Below are positions 1-14,300 of a stretch of DNA of 64,000 nucleotides, piece by piece. Numbering within the stretch: position 1 is the first letter of the stretch; each line of letters opens with the position of its first letter. The notes beneath the pieces are model-generated. The model saw only the letters and a list, made by a program, of their open reading frames with translations, ran no database searches and was not told the DNA's origin. The stretch comes from Neurospora tetrasperma FGSC 2508 (lineage: Eukaryota; Ascomycota; Sordariomycetes; Sordariales; Sordariaceae): the NCBI RefSeq assembly GCF_000213175.1, contig NW_009799099.1, forward strand, positions 2,547,800 through 2,611,799, in the 5' to 3' direction. The position numbers and the translations under genes were made by a program.

Positions 1-491
1 TAAATATATTAAAGCAATTATTTTTATAAAATAATTTCTAGTAGTTTTATTATTTTATATTATCTTAAATAATTAATTTAAAATATATATATATATATAT
101 ATTTGTATATATATTATACTTACTTATAAATTAAATATCTATTTAAAGGAAAATAATCTTACAGTTTTAAAACTAAATTATAATAATAATACTTAAAACT
201 ATTGAAAACTCTTTTAATATTTAAAATTCTTTTCTTCCTTAATTATATATTATAATTAATATATATCGATAATAAACTTAATTAAAATTTCATTTCTAAT
301 TTATAAGATTATAGAATAAAGATAAATATTAAAAAAGATAATAATTTGTAATTATAATTTAAAATCCTTTGTATTTTAAATATTTAATTAAATTTCATTA
401 AATTTGAATTTATTTTAAAGTAAGCCAAAATATAAATATTATTTTTCTATAAAAATGGAGAATATTTGAATAAAGAGGTAAAATATAATAT

Positions 492-1330
492 ACTCCGGAT
501 TGATATAAGATTTATTTTAAATTAAATAAAAAGATATTAATTACTTTTTGAAAAGGTAAAGGGTAATATACTTTAAATTACTCTCTAACTTAGATAGAAT
601 TTGTTATAAGGATAATTTATATTTCTACAAAAATATGAATAGTAATATATTCTAAATTGATTTTGGATTAGTCTAGAATTAGTTAATAAGATAATTATTA
701 TTTTTAGAATAGTATAAAGGGGAAGACACTCCGGACTAGATTTGGACCTGTCTAAAATTAATTGAGAAAATGAATATTATTTTTATAAGAAGGTAAATAA
801 TAATATATTTCAAATTAGTCTTGGACTAATATATAATTAGGTAGGAAAATACTTAATATTTTTTTTATAAAAAGATGAAGGAGGAGATACTCCGGACTGG
901 ACTTAGACCTATTTAAAATTAATTGAGAAGATAAATATTATTTTTATAAGAAGGTAAATAATAATATATTTTAGATTAGTCTGATATTAATATATAATTA
1001 AATAAGAAGATACTTAATAATTTTTTATAAAAAAATAAAGGGGAAAATACTCCGGACTAGATTTAGACCTATTTAGAATTAATCGAGAAAATAAATATTA
1101 TCTTTATAAGAAAGTAAATAATAATATATTTCAAAATGATTTTAGATTAATATATAACTAGGTAGGAAGATGTTTAATATTTTTTTATAAAAAGATAAAG
1201 GGGAAAATACTCTAAATTAGACTTAGACTTGTCTAGGATTAATTAATATAATAGTTATTATTTTTATAATAAAACCTTTAAGTAAGTATATTCCGGACTA
1301 GTTCCGGACCTATTCTAAATTAATTAATAA
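492..1330. repeat. Dimeric ~160-bp tandem array
   Basis: A recognisable block starting with an ACTCCGGACT-like core recurs at about 728, 889, 1049 and 1209, giving a period of 160-161 bp. A more diverged copy starts near 570. Each unit consists of two related halves of about 80 bp, one keeping the CCGGA core and the other a TTGGACTAAT-type version. The copies are separated by an AT-rich segment containing ATAATATAT and TTTTTATAA. Copies differ mainly by transitions, consistent with RIP acting on a once more uniform array. No coding potential is visible. Confidence 0.75.
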
Positions 1331-1479
1331 TATATTTTAAATAAATTAATATAATTAATAGCTTTCTAATTTAATATAATAATATAAATAATTCTTAAAT
1401 ACTTATAATTATATTTATTATATTTATTATAGTTTTATTAGGTTTCCTTTCTATTACAAACTATTTTTAGATTAATTTT

Positions 1480-4400
1480 AAATTTATTTATAATTAAATA
1501 AAAACTAATCCTATTCCAATTTTATTTATAGCTTATAAATTTCTATATTTACTTTAGCCTTTTTAGTATTAACTTCGGCTTTTTTAGCCTCTACTTTAGC
1601 TATTTTAATTTCTTCTTTAATTTTTTAATTTTTAATTTTAAAATTCTAAACCGGCGTTCTTTATTCTTATAATTAGGTTGTATTACCTTAAGTTTTAGCC
1701 GTTTTCTCTTTCTTTATAAGTTTAGGATTAATTATAGATTAATTTAGGATTAATATTGGATTTATTTGGAAATAATCTTAGATAAAAATATTAATACTAT
1801 TGAAAATTGTCCTTCTAAATTATTCTAAATTAGTAAAGAGTTTAATCTAATTAAGGGTATAAAAAGTATAATTAAATTCTAAAAGAATTTGTTATTCGAA
1901 GAAAATTATAACGGAGTTGGTATTTATAGTAAATCTACTATTAGATTATATATTGGAATAGTAAAATTAATAACCGAATTTTATTATTTCTTTAAAAAGA
2001 ATTAGTCCTTATTCTATAAGGGATTAGTATAGAACTAGTTAGAAATTAATCTAGGATTGGTTAATATATTTAATTTATTATTTTAATATTAAAACCCTCT
2101 TATAAAGTAATTATTCTTAGGTTGTATTTTATAATTAAAATTAATATTGAACTTTAATTTAATTTCTATATATTATAAAGTACTTATATCCAACCGAATA
2201 TTACTAAATAGAACGGAAATTAGTATAAAACTAATTTAGGACTAATATAGGATAAATTTAGTACCTATCTATATATAGTATTAAATTAATAAAGTGAGTA
2301 TTCTAATTATATAATTATTTGTATAAAATTTTAATAGTATTAGTATAGGAGTTTATAATATTCTAATATTTAAAGGGTATTTTTAAATATATTAGATTAA
2401 GGCTAGCTCGAATAATTAGGGCTATTTTATATCTTACTTATTCCTAAATTTAAATTTGTTTATTATTTAGTTTTAAATTAATTTTTATTTTATTATAAAT
2501 TAGTTTTAAACTAATCCGAAACTAATCTAGGAAAGGTCTAGAGTAGAAGAAACTTACCTATAAACTATTAATAAACTAAAATATAATTATTATAAGTACG
2601 GTATTCTAAGAGATTTACTATTTATTATTCTAATTATTTATTATTTTAAATAAGCTTTTATATACTATATTCGAAATATATATAGTATAAATGAACGTTT
2701 CGCTAAGTATAGTATAATTAATTATAATTATATTTATTAAGACTAGAAAGGTAGTTACTAAAGTTTAGATAAATATTAAATTAGTATTAAACTTATTTAA
2801 AATTAATATTAGATTGGTCGAAAAAGAAATATAAAATAATACTAACTATAGCCTTATAATTTTAGTTAAGAGTAATACTATATAACCTATTATTATAAAG
2901 GTTTACCCAATTTACTTTATAATTATATTATTTTTAAAAAATATTAAAAACTATTTAAAAAATATATCGATATATTAACGGAGTATTTAAATTAGTTAGA
3001 ATTCTTACGAAGGGAATAGCTATAGATATATTTTATATTAATTTAAAACCTTTTTAGGATTAATCCCAAATAGGTCCGGGATAGATCTTTATATATACTT
3101 CGTTGGATAGATTCAATATAAGAACCCTAAATTACTTTACAATTATCCTTCCCTAAAAGATATTTATAATTTATATTTAATTCAAAGGATTTAATTAAAC
3201 CTCTTTTAAAGAATTTAATTTAATTTTCATAATAATAAATAATAATAAAGTTCTTACTATCGTTAAAGAAGTATTGAATATACTAAAAATATATTAATAA
3301 CCGATTAAAGACTAGTTTAGGATTAATATCGGACTAGTTTCAGATAGGTTAAGGATATTTATACAATTTAAATTATATTTATATTTAATTTACCATTAAT
3401 ATATAATTATAATATTAAAAGAATTAAGCGGCTAATAGATAGTTTTATACTTTTTAATAAGAAGTTATATTCTTTTAATATTATTATAATTTGGGTATAA
3501 TTTATTAAGGGTAAATTTATTTTAGTTTATAAAATATTCTTAAAAGAACGGATTCTGAATAAATTTAACTATAAAAGTTAATATTAGTTACAAACCGGTC
3601 CGGAATTAAATTAGGATCGGTCTAAGATTTATTATAGATTTACTCTAAATAATATTTAGATTTTTAATCCGGTTAAGAATATAAAAAATCTTCTTATAGA
3701 TTCTCTTTAGTATTTTAGAAGGTAGAGGACGAAGGTAGTAATAAAGATTATAAGAAATAAGAATAATATAAAGAATATAATTTTAATTTAATAAAATAAA
3801 GTAATTTTATACTATTTTATAGTTAGTAAAGTATATTATATTCCCCTAATTTTAAAAATAATTAGTACCTAAGTATAGATTAGTCTTTAATTAATTTAGG
3901 ACCGATCTAATATTAATCTAATATAAATATATACTATAAAATTTCTAACGCTAAATATTTAAAGACTATTTACTATAATTCTCCTTATAGACTACCTTTG
4001 GTTATATATTTATTCTATTAAAAATAGGTTTTATTAATATTTAAAAAAAGTAAAATTTTATAGGGATATACCAATTCTAATAACCTTATATATTATTCTT
4101 CCAATTACTATATTTTAATAAATAGATAAATTAATTATTTTAATAACCCTATTAAAGAATTAGTTAAGGATTAGTTTAGAATTAATATATAATAAATATA
4201 ATTTATAATAAAATTATATTAAATAAAGCGGTAATTATTAGTAGGTATAAAATATCCGGTTTTGTACTAGTTTTTAATAAATATTAAAGTATATTTATAA
4301 AGTTAGTTAATTAAATTATAATAATAGTATCGGATAAGTCTAAAATTAATTTAGGGCCGGTTTATAATAAGAAAAGGATTAGTTTTATAATATTACTTAA

Positions 4401-7400
4401 TTCCTTATTGGATTATTATTTCTAACTATCCGAATTTAAGATCCGATTTAAATAGTTTTTTTATCGATTTTATAAGAATTTCTATTCTTATATAAATTCC
4501 AAATATATGAATTTAAATATTAATAATATTTAAGCTTTATATAATTTAAAATAAAGCGGTAATAAGGAGCTTTATTTAGAAAAATTGAGTTAGTAAATTT
4601 TTTTGCTTCTTATTTATTTATTATAATACTAAAATTATTAAACTCGTATTAGATTTCTAATTGGGGAAAAATAGGTCTGGGATTAGTATAGGATAAATCC
4701 GGAATTTATTTAGAATAGGTTTAATTTATATTTTAGTATAGTTTTTTAATTAAATTAGGTATTAGAGCTTTTATATTTATTATATATTTATTTTTATTAA
4801 TTAATGTTTTTAGTATATTTAGGAAGTATTAATATATAAATTAACTATTCAATTTTAATTACCTGTTTAGAACTCTTCCCGTTTAATAATATATAATATA
4901 AGCTAATTTTATTAATTTAGGATTATTAAATTAATATTAGTTGAAACCTATCTAATACTAGTTCTAAATAGGTTTAGAACTAATTATAAATTCGAAAGTA
5001 AATTTATTAAATTATAGAGAATTAGGATTAGTTTTAGTATATTATTTTCGATAATAAGCTTATATTAGTTCGCTTCGGTTGTAATAGATTTAAAAAAGGG
5101 CCTTCTCTTTAATAGAATTATTCTATTTAATAATAGGAATGAGTTAGGGATTAGTTTTTAATATATCCAGTAAAATATTATTAATAAATATAAAAGAAGT
5201 ATATAAGTTAAAAGTAATAGAAGATATAATAAGGATTAATTTTAGATTTATATTAGATTAGTTTAGGATAAGTATACTTTGAGTAAAAGTATATAAAATA
5301 TATAAAATATTTAAGAAAAAATAAAGAGGAGGAGGGGGGTAGGAGGGGGAATTATATAAATAAAAGGTATTATATAAATTAAATTAAATATAATTCGTTT
5401 ATTATTCTATATATTAATTTCTAATTAATCTATAATTAAATTTTAACTAATTCCAGACCTATCCTAAACTTAATATAAATTTAAATTAAATAAAAATACC
5501 CGAATATTATTCCCGGACTATTACCTTTCTTTTATAGGTTAATAAACGGGTAGGGCTTTTTGAAACTATATTATAATTATTTTACTTTCTAATATTAAAT
5601 TGTAAAATAATATTAAACTAATTTAGAATTTATTTTAATTCAATTCTCCTTTATATAGTACTTTCTTATACTTTTTAAAAATAAATATAGTAGTATTACT
5701 ATATTTTATAAGAAGGTTGTATATAGCGAGAGGGTAGAGAGTTTAAAGTAAATTAGAATTAATCCTATTTTAATTTAAAATAAATTTAATATTTATATAT
5801 TCGACTTTTTCTACTATAAATAATATAATTAAAGATATTTATACAATTTCGTTCCTAATTATAAAATAAAGATATTTATTATTTTATTAAGTATAAATAA
5901 AATTATAAAAATAATTAGTATATAATTAGTATATAGGTTATAAATAGGTTTAAAATTAGTTAATAATTATTTATTTAACCCTTTTTTGGACCGCTTTTAA
6001 AGTAAATTATTTTGAAGATTAGTTAGAATATATTATCCTTTTTATAAATATAGAGAGTATCTAGATTTATTATAATTAGCGTATATTCGGAAGTGGTAGG
6101 ATTAATTTTGAATTAATTTAAAACGGGTCCTACTTTTATAGGGGGTATTAATAGGTTAGGGATAATAGAATTTATTATAGACTAATCTCGTATAGGTTTT
6201 ATATTAATATAGAAAGGTAAAGAGTTAGAGGGGGTAGGACTTATATTTATAGGGCGAACCGGCGAATTAGGAATAGTAGGATTAATTATAAATAAATCTT
6301 AAATCGGTCTAGTATTAATAATACGAAGAGGTAAGGTAAATATAGTAGGATTAATTATAAATAAGTTTTAAACCGGTCTAGTATTAGTAATACGAGGAGG
6401 TAAGGTAGGAGTAGTAAGATTAGTTGTAAATAAGTTTTAAACTAATTTAGTATTAGTAATATAAGGAGGTAAGGTAAATATAGTAGGATTGGTTATAGAT
6501 AAATCCTAAATTAGTTTAGTATTAGTAATATAAGGAGGTAAGGTAAGTATAGTAAGATTGGTCGTAAATAAGCCCTAAATAGGTCCGGTATTAATTTAAA
6601 GAATTATTAAATTACTTTTTATAATTGTATTAAATAATTCTTATATTTCTAGAGGCGATTAGTAGTTTAAGAATAGTAAAATCAAATTCTATAGGGAGAG
6701 AATCGTTTAGTTGACCGGCGAATTCTAGGAAAGTATTTATTTCCTAGTTTAATAGTATAAAAATAACCGAATTCTTCTAAATTTAGACTATAACTAATTT
6801 TGGACTAATTTATAACTAATATTACACTTTAATTAAAATTATATAAATAATATTTGGAAATAGCTATAGTTTGCGGCGAATAATTGTAAGGAGTATTATT
6901 ATTTAATATAAATTTATAATCGGTTTCGGATCGATCCTCTACCGGTCGTTAGGCGCTTAGAGGTAACATATACTCTCCGTCGTTTATCTCCACATCCTTT
7001 ATATACTTACTACCTATTTTTATATTTTCTATAATTTCATCTTTTATTCTCTTATTTTTAATTCCTATTTTCTCTTTTTCTTTTTCTTTTTTATTACCCT
7101 CTTTTAATTTTATTTTTCAATAATTATTTTCTTTAACTCTTATAATACTACTTTTCGATTAAAGAAAGCCTTATAATATTTAATAAAAGAATTATAGAAA
7201 ACTGTAATAAATTAATTTGTAATTTGTTTGTAACCTATTTAGAATTAATCCTATATTTACTATTTTATAATTTATATTAAGTATTAATCTAAAAGCCTTT
7301 CTAATAATTCTATTCTTATTAAGGGTATCCTACGAAGTAACTTTATACGGTTTACCATCTATATTAAAATAGCGTTTAATATATTGAATAAATATATTTC

Positions 7401-7910
7401 GAGAAGAGAATTATACTTATATTAATCAATAATTAGTTTTAAATAAATTACCTTCTAAACTCTTAATTACTTACTATATACTAATAAAGTACCTTTTCTT
7501 TAATAAAAGTCCAATAGTATATTTTATTAATATAAATAACTAGCTTTCCGTTTTAAAATTTTTAAGTTAATAATTTATTAGGAATTGATTTAGGATTCGA
7601 TATAGATTAGAATTTACTTTATTAACTTTGAATAGAAGAAGACCCTTCAATCTTTTACTATTAGTACTTTCAATATAACGTTTAAAAGTATTTAATTATT
7701 AATATTTTAGTATTATAATAGGTAGAAGTAGTAAGTAGTAAGAAAGAAAAATAAAGAAAGACTAATAAAGGAGATAAATCTTAGATTTATTTTAAATTAA
7801 TCTTAGACCGAACCTAGAAGAGTATAATTTCTAATAATAAATAATAAAGAAATAGTAAGAAAAGTAAAGAAATATCTTAGTTCGATTAGGGATTGGTCTT
7901 AAATTTATAT
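1480..7910. repeat. Scattered ~45-bp cassettes of a degenerate 11-bp unit
   Basis: Short clusters of three to five imperfect copies of an ~11-bp unit, roughly AGTCCGGGACT before mutation, recur every 170-340 bp. Clear examples lie near 2485-2535, 3040-3085, 3310-3352, 3597-3650, 4335-4375, 4675-4730, 4945-4985 and 7790-7900. The unit is close to its own reverse complement, so orientation is hard to assign. The sequence between cassettes is AT-rich and not obviously repeated. The same motif sits inside the 160-bp and 69-bp tandem arrays, which suggests one repeat family. Its function is unknown. Confidence 0.5.
6207..6600. repeat. 69-bp tandem array
   Basis: A block beginning GTAGGATTAATTATAAATAA recurs at 6276, 6345, 6414, 6483 and 6552, an exact 69-bp period. 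Each unit includes a GTATTAGTAATA segment followed by GAGGTAAGGTA. More diverged relatives extend to the left to about 6096. Copies differ mostly by C/T and G/A changes, as expected from RIP. The period is a multiple of three, but no open frame runs through the array, so a coding origin is only a possibility. Confidence 0.75.
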
Positions 7911-8056
7911 ATACTTTATCCTATTTATTAAATATAATAATTAAGTAGAGACTTATCTAAAGTTAGTACAACCATCTTCGTTTGTTTGTATATTTGTTTA
8001 TACTAGTAAGTTATAGCGTAAAAAAGCAAATTTATAAAAAACTTATACTAGATAAG

Positions 8057-8395
8057 TGTTATAGAGCATTCTTAGTAGATACTTAGATACTCTATCTTAT
8101 TATAGCAACTGCTTACTAAAGCGTATAGTCTATTATATAAGAATATTCGTCCTATTAACCTCTATTAAAGTTAACGGATTATTAATTAATATTATACTAA
8201 TTTAACGTTTATTTTACTTATACTTAGTAAAATCGTATACAAAGTCCTAAATTAAAGCTCGTAATAACTCTTATCTTTAGCTTCCTTTAATAAGACTATT
8301 GTTAATCGTTATGTACTATTATTCTATCTAGCAACCAATTATTTACTCCATTATTCTCTATTATTATTATTTATAAAGTATATTTTCGCGTAATA
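8057..8395 (+). repeat. Left LTR of the fossil element
   Basis: This 339-bp copy aligns along its full length with the copy at the right end of the element. Shared blocks include AACGGATTATTAATTAATAT, GCAACCAATT and TCGCGTAA. The two differ mostly by C/T and G/A transitions. It is preceded by the target-site copy ATAAG. Confidence 0.88.
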
Positions 8396-11300
8396 AGTAG
8401 TACCTATAACTTAATTTTAAACCGACCTTATTATTTCTATTATTTCTTCCTTTCGTTAAGGGCAGAGATACGTTAGGTCTAATAATAATTTATTAAATTT
8501 ATTAACTATTATTCAACTTTTGCCCGTTCAAACTAAGTATTTGTATATTTATTCTTTAGAGTCCGCTTTTTTTATTATTTTATTACTACTGAATTAAGTC
8601 TAGAGGCTAAATTAAATAATATTAAAGACTAATTAGGTAAACCCCCGGATAGCTTTCGAATTTTAGAACGAAAGTCTAATACGTAAAATATATTAAATTT
8701 TTAAATTTACTATACTCGAGCCGTAACTTTACTATAAGTAAAAATTCTAGTAATTAATTACCGAATTGTTCGTTAAAAACCGCCCAATTGCGCTTAAATA
8801 AAAAAACGGGTCTTATTGAAATTAAACTTAATTAGGCCGCTAATACTAATAATAGTCTTTATAATATGGAATAGATCGTTAATTTAAATATAGTAGACTA
8901 TAAAGTTTAATAGGTTTTATATAAATATTACCCATTGGTCGCTAATTACTTACTTCCAATATATTAAATTTGGCCGTTTCCTATTAAAGAAGGTATATTA
9001 TTATAGTTTTAGAAAAAGAATTAGAAATAATTTATAGCCCGAATTAAGGAGAATAATACAATTATTAATATTACTATTTAAATACTAATTCCCCCTAATA
9101 CCGGTAGTATTACTATTTCGGTAGTTTTAGCATTTACTCCTCGCTAATTAATTTTTTAAATACAATTAGGATAATTAATATACTAAACTATATCGACCTA
9201 ATATAAATTCCTATACTACCTTCCTTACTATTTACTTTTATTGAATAGTATATTTAATTAAATTTAATTTAACGACCCTTTTCGCTTACTAAATTAATAA
9301 TTTTACGAGTGAATTTAATTATTAAAATTACTATTAATATTATTTAATAATTAATTACTAATCTTACTATTAAATATTTTAGAAATTCTGTATAAATTGA
9401 AATTCTCCTATATTTTGTGTAGAAATAATAGTAGGAGTAGGTAGAATAGTATCCGGGAATTATCTTTACTAATAACTTTCTAACCTATTTTATTAATTAG
9501 AATTAAAATACTGTACGCTTTATTTAATATAATACGAAGTCCGGAGGTAAATCCCCGAATCCTCTACTTTATTTTATATAACCTATTTAAAATATTATAC
9601 GTTGAATTTAAAATAGTATAAAGCCCGGTTTTAGTCTCCTGGCCTCTACTACTACGAAATATATTATTTCTCAACTTTATAAAAATCCTATAATTGATTA
9701 TAATTAGCGCTTTAGCGGTTTTATTGGTCCTATTAGTATAATAGTTATAATTAGTATTAGAAACCCTTATAATACCGCTAATTTAATTAATTAAATAAAA
9801 AATCTTTAAATTAATTATAATAACTAACAACCCTTATTTAATAATATTAATTAATTTCCCGCTTATCTTCGCGACTATATACCGCTTCTAACTATTAATT
9901 ATTAAATATTTAATTAAACTATACGAATAAACCCTAAAGGCTTAATAGATTAAATTCTAATTAATAAGAGAAAAGCCGAGTAGTAGGAATATTAAACCTA
10001 TTAATAAGGAATACTTTCGGTAACGTCGAATAACGGTAGTTACCTTCCCTCTACTATTCTAAAAGTCCCCGCCTCTTTAATACGCTCAACTTTTCGTTAA
10101 AGTATTTATCCTACTAATAATCTATAATCTATCTATTTTAATATTAGTTTTAATACTTCCAACCTATTAATTAAAATTAATAGTAATAGTATAATAATAA
10201 ACAATTCGGTACTTTGCGAAATACTTAAGAATTTGTATAATTATATTAAAGAATTAGAAGATTGAAATTAAATTCTTATTAATTTTATTTCTAAAACTAA
10301 TATAAAATACTATTTATCCGTTAAGGAGGAGCTATTCAAAATCCTTAACGTTAGAATGTATTTCCCTGATATAGAATTGGATAAAAAGAAGAAGGACGTA
10401 TATTAAAACGGTAAAATTAACGTTTATATAGCCTTTTATAGGTTTAAAAATATAATTAAAGGGTATTTAAAGGATTATTTAGAAAGATGTTAGACTATTA
10501 CTAATAACTTTAATTAACTATTTCGAAATACGGCGCTATATTAATAGAATTTCTCTCTTTTTAAAGATAAATATAATAATTTTTATAGTAATTTTAATAG
10601 AATTTTTAATACGCTTAGCTCTATCTTTAGAATTAAACCTTATAATGCTTAAAAATAATTAAATATAAATAAATTTACTATAGAACTATATAAATTAGAC
10701 GAACTATTGCTATACGATTATTTAATTATATTATTGAAATATACTTACTTTTAGGAAAACGTTTCTAATTTCTAATTATATATTCGCTTATAGAATAATT
10801 TACACCCTATAATATAAATTATATACGTTCCCCCTAAATAGAACGTTCGTCTTAGTAATTATATTAGTAGGGCTAAATAGAAGGCTTTACCTATACGCTA
10901 ATAATTTCTTAAAGTACCGAAAGTTAGCTAATTAATTTATTACATAGTTAATAATTCTAATAATAAGAACGACGTTTCTAATATTTATACTAGTTTTTAG
11001 GGAAATTATAATAGTAGTAAACCTTTTAAGAAAAATTTCCTATCCTATAATAATAGGTTTAGTAATAAATCGGGCGGAAAGTTTTATTTTAATAAAGGAT
11101 TCCGGAATTTTAGTAATAAGTTTATTAAGTACGATATTAGCCGGCCGGGTAATAATAATAACTATTAATATTATTAGGGTCAAAAGTTTGAACGCTATTA
11201 AATTTTACGGGACGGCCGTTATATTTATACTTCTACTGTAATAATTTTTATAAATAATTCTAATATAAATAATAAAATTTACTATTTATAGAATAAAGGT

Positions 11301-14300
11301 TACTATTTTATTAGTAATTTCGAAGAAGAAATAAAAGAATTTATAGTAAATATTTCTGAAATTAAATATAATAATAAACTTTCTACCTATTTTACTAGCT
11401 ATTTAGCCCCTACTAAACCTTCGTCTCCTAATATCTTATTATGCTATATTCTTTTACGTATAATAAATAACGGACCGGCGGTTATTCTTAATACAATTCC
11501 TATTAGAAGTACCGACTCTAATAGGCCCGTACGACCTTTATTATTAAATCTATTATCTAATGTCAATTTTATAATAATTCTTAAACGTTTAGAAAAGGCT
11601 TAAGCGTTTTGTAAATTGTTTAATCCTTTATTTAATAATCGAATAACCTCCGCCGAGAATAGTTAGAAGCCGCTTAGCCGGGTCGGAATATTAAAAAAAG
11701 TAATTGTTTAAGCAAATTTACCGACGCTAATAAATAGACGAAAGCCCAATTTGTCGGAAGTTTAATATAAAAGCTAATATACGCTATTTACTTTCACCGA
11801 AGGATAAACTATTAAGGCAATTCGGGATATTATTCTTAAAAGTAGGGAAATAAATTCAAGGTTATATTATATTTATAAATTAATATTAAATCTAGCCTTA
11901 GTACACCTATCGTTACTATATATTTTAATTCGGAATATTTATTGATAATAGTAAATAAAATATTTATTAAATAATTTTTACTAAATATAAGATATATAAT
12001 AGTATTACCTAATATTATAAAGAGTATTAATTCAAAGATTATTATTAATATAATTACCGAATTTGACTTTTATATAGAAGGAAAAGTTAATAGTATTAAG
12101 ATTAATAAATACTTCTAAATATCCGCTTTAATTATTAATAAACTAGGCCTGAATATACTATTAAGAATAAATTTCCTTCGCTACTATAGTACGAAGCTAG
12201 ACTTTAATACTATACTATATTCTTTTAAATCGGTTTTTAGTATAAAAGTCTAGGGCAAAATCTTTTCTAAGAGAGAAGAAGGGGGGGAGGATATTTTAAT
12301 TACTAAAGTTTTTACTAAATTTAATACTCTATTATTAGGAAGTCAATTAAAAATTATCCTAGTCGAGTACAACTCCCAACTTAATAATTAATATAACTTA
12401 AGTAAATATTCTACTTATAATTTTTATACACAATACTTTTAATTATTAAATGCTATAGTAGATAGTAAAACCTATAAAATTATACTATATTTAAATTAAT
12501 CTAAAGAATTAATATTTATATTTAGAAGAATATAGGTAGGTATAACTATACAACTATTGCCTAAGGTTAGCGAAACAACTATACTAGTTAATGTATCGGA
12601 CGTAGCTTTTTTCGTCCCTAAGATTTAAATTAGACTTACTTAAAAATAATACGCTATATTTATTAATAAAACTATAGAGGACGAAAAGAAAGCGGCTATT
12701 AAAAAGAATACTTTTAAAGTACTTTCCTATAAAATTACTAAGCCTATCGATATTAAAATTATTCTTTTTAAAGTAGGTATTAATATTTATAATACTAATC
12801 CTAATTTTTTAGAGTAAATTAAGAGCCTCCTGGATAAGTACGTTAACGTTTTTAGAAATAGAGGAATTATACTAATAAAAGAAAAAATAAAATACGTATT
12901 AATTTAATTAAGAGATAGTAAAACTAGTAAAGAATTATTAAATTTTACTTTCTAAGTATTAAGGACTGCGAATTTCTTAATAAAGAATATAATAAAATAT
13001 ATGTCCAAAGTAAAATATTATTAATATAATAGTCGGTAAGAAGTTCTTCTTAATCTTCGATATAACTGGATTTTTCTACCAATTGCCTAATTTTATTAAA
13101 TATTGTAACCGTATAGTAGTTATTAGTCTTTAAGGTCTTAAGCAATCTAATATTATATTAATAGGTTTTGAAAATTTTCTAATTTTTGTATAAAGATTTA
13201 TAAATAGATTATTCTTTAAATATTATTTATTCGTACGTACTTATATTAATAATATTATTATTTTTAATAATGTTTAAGAGGAATATTTAATAAATTTAAC
13301 TATTATTATAAGTCTTTTTAATAAATACTATATTTATATTAGTATAAATAAATCTTTCGTAGGGTATCCTTCTATATAATTATTAAATAGTATTATCAAC
13401 GGAGAAGGTCGAAGATATATAGAAGATTGTATTAAAGCTTTCCAAAAACTAACCTTCCTTAATATATTTAATAATTCTAAAATTTATTTCAGTATAGTTG
13501 GCTGATTATATTAAAGTATACTATAATTTACTATTAAAGAGGAATTATTTAGCCGAAGGAAAATAGTATTACTATAGCAAATATGCGAATTAGGTAATTT
13601 ATAAATAGGTTCGATAAAATAAGCGAAGCGAATATATATATCGAAGGTTAAATTCGAACCAACCCCTAAAGAGTATAAAACTTTCCGTATTATATAGGAA
13701 AACCTATATAATTAAACCTACTTTTTCTATTATATAAAGAACGAAATATTATTTATTAAAATAAATATAAGTAATTCGGTTTATAGGGTTTATATCTTCT
13801 AATTAAAATACCTATAGGATAGAGAATTTATCCCTAAAATAAGTAAAATCCTACTAATTATAATTAAATTAATATACTTCCTATTAAAGTTAATATCCCT
13901 CGCTAAAAAGAAATACAATTCTACAAAAATAAAGATTGTAGCTATTATTTGGGCCCTACAAAAACTTCGAAAAATAATTCAATTTAACGAATATCGGGTT
14001 AACATTATTACCGACTACGCTTCTACTATTAGAATCGTCAAACATACCTCGCTACGTACAATAAATTTAGCTAAAATTGATTTAAAGCTCGTAAATATAG
14101 CTAATTAAATATTTTAATTTAATTTAAATATATTTTATATTTTTAAACTATTAAATATTATTTTAAACACTTTATTAAAATTATTAATTACTAAGTAAAT
14201 TAATAAGAATAATATATTAAATAAATTAACCAATATTTAATTTAATTTTATACAAATGGAAAATATTAACCGTTAGAATAATTTTAACGCCTTTTTTCTT

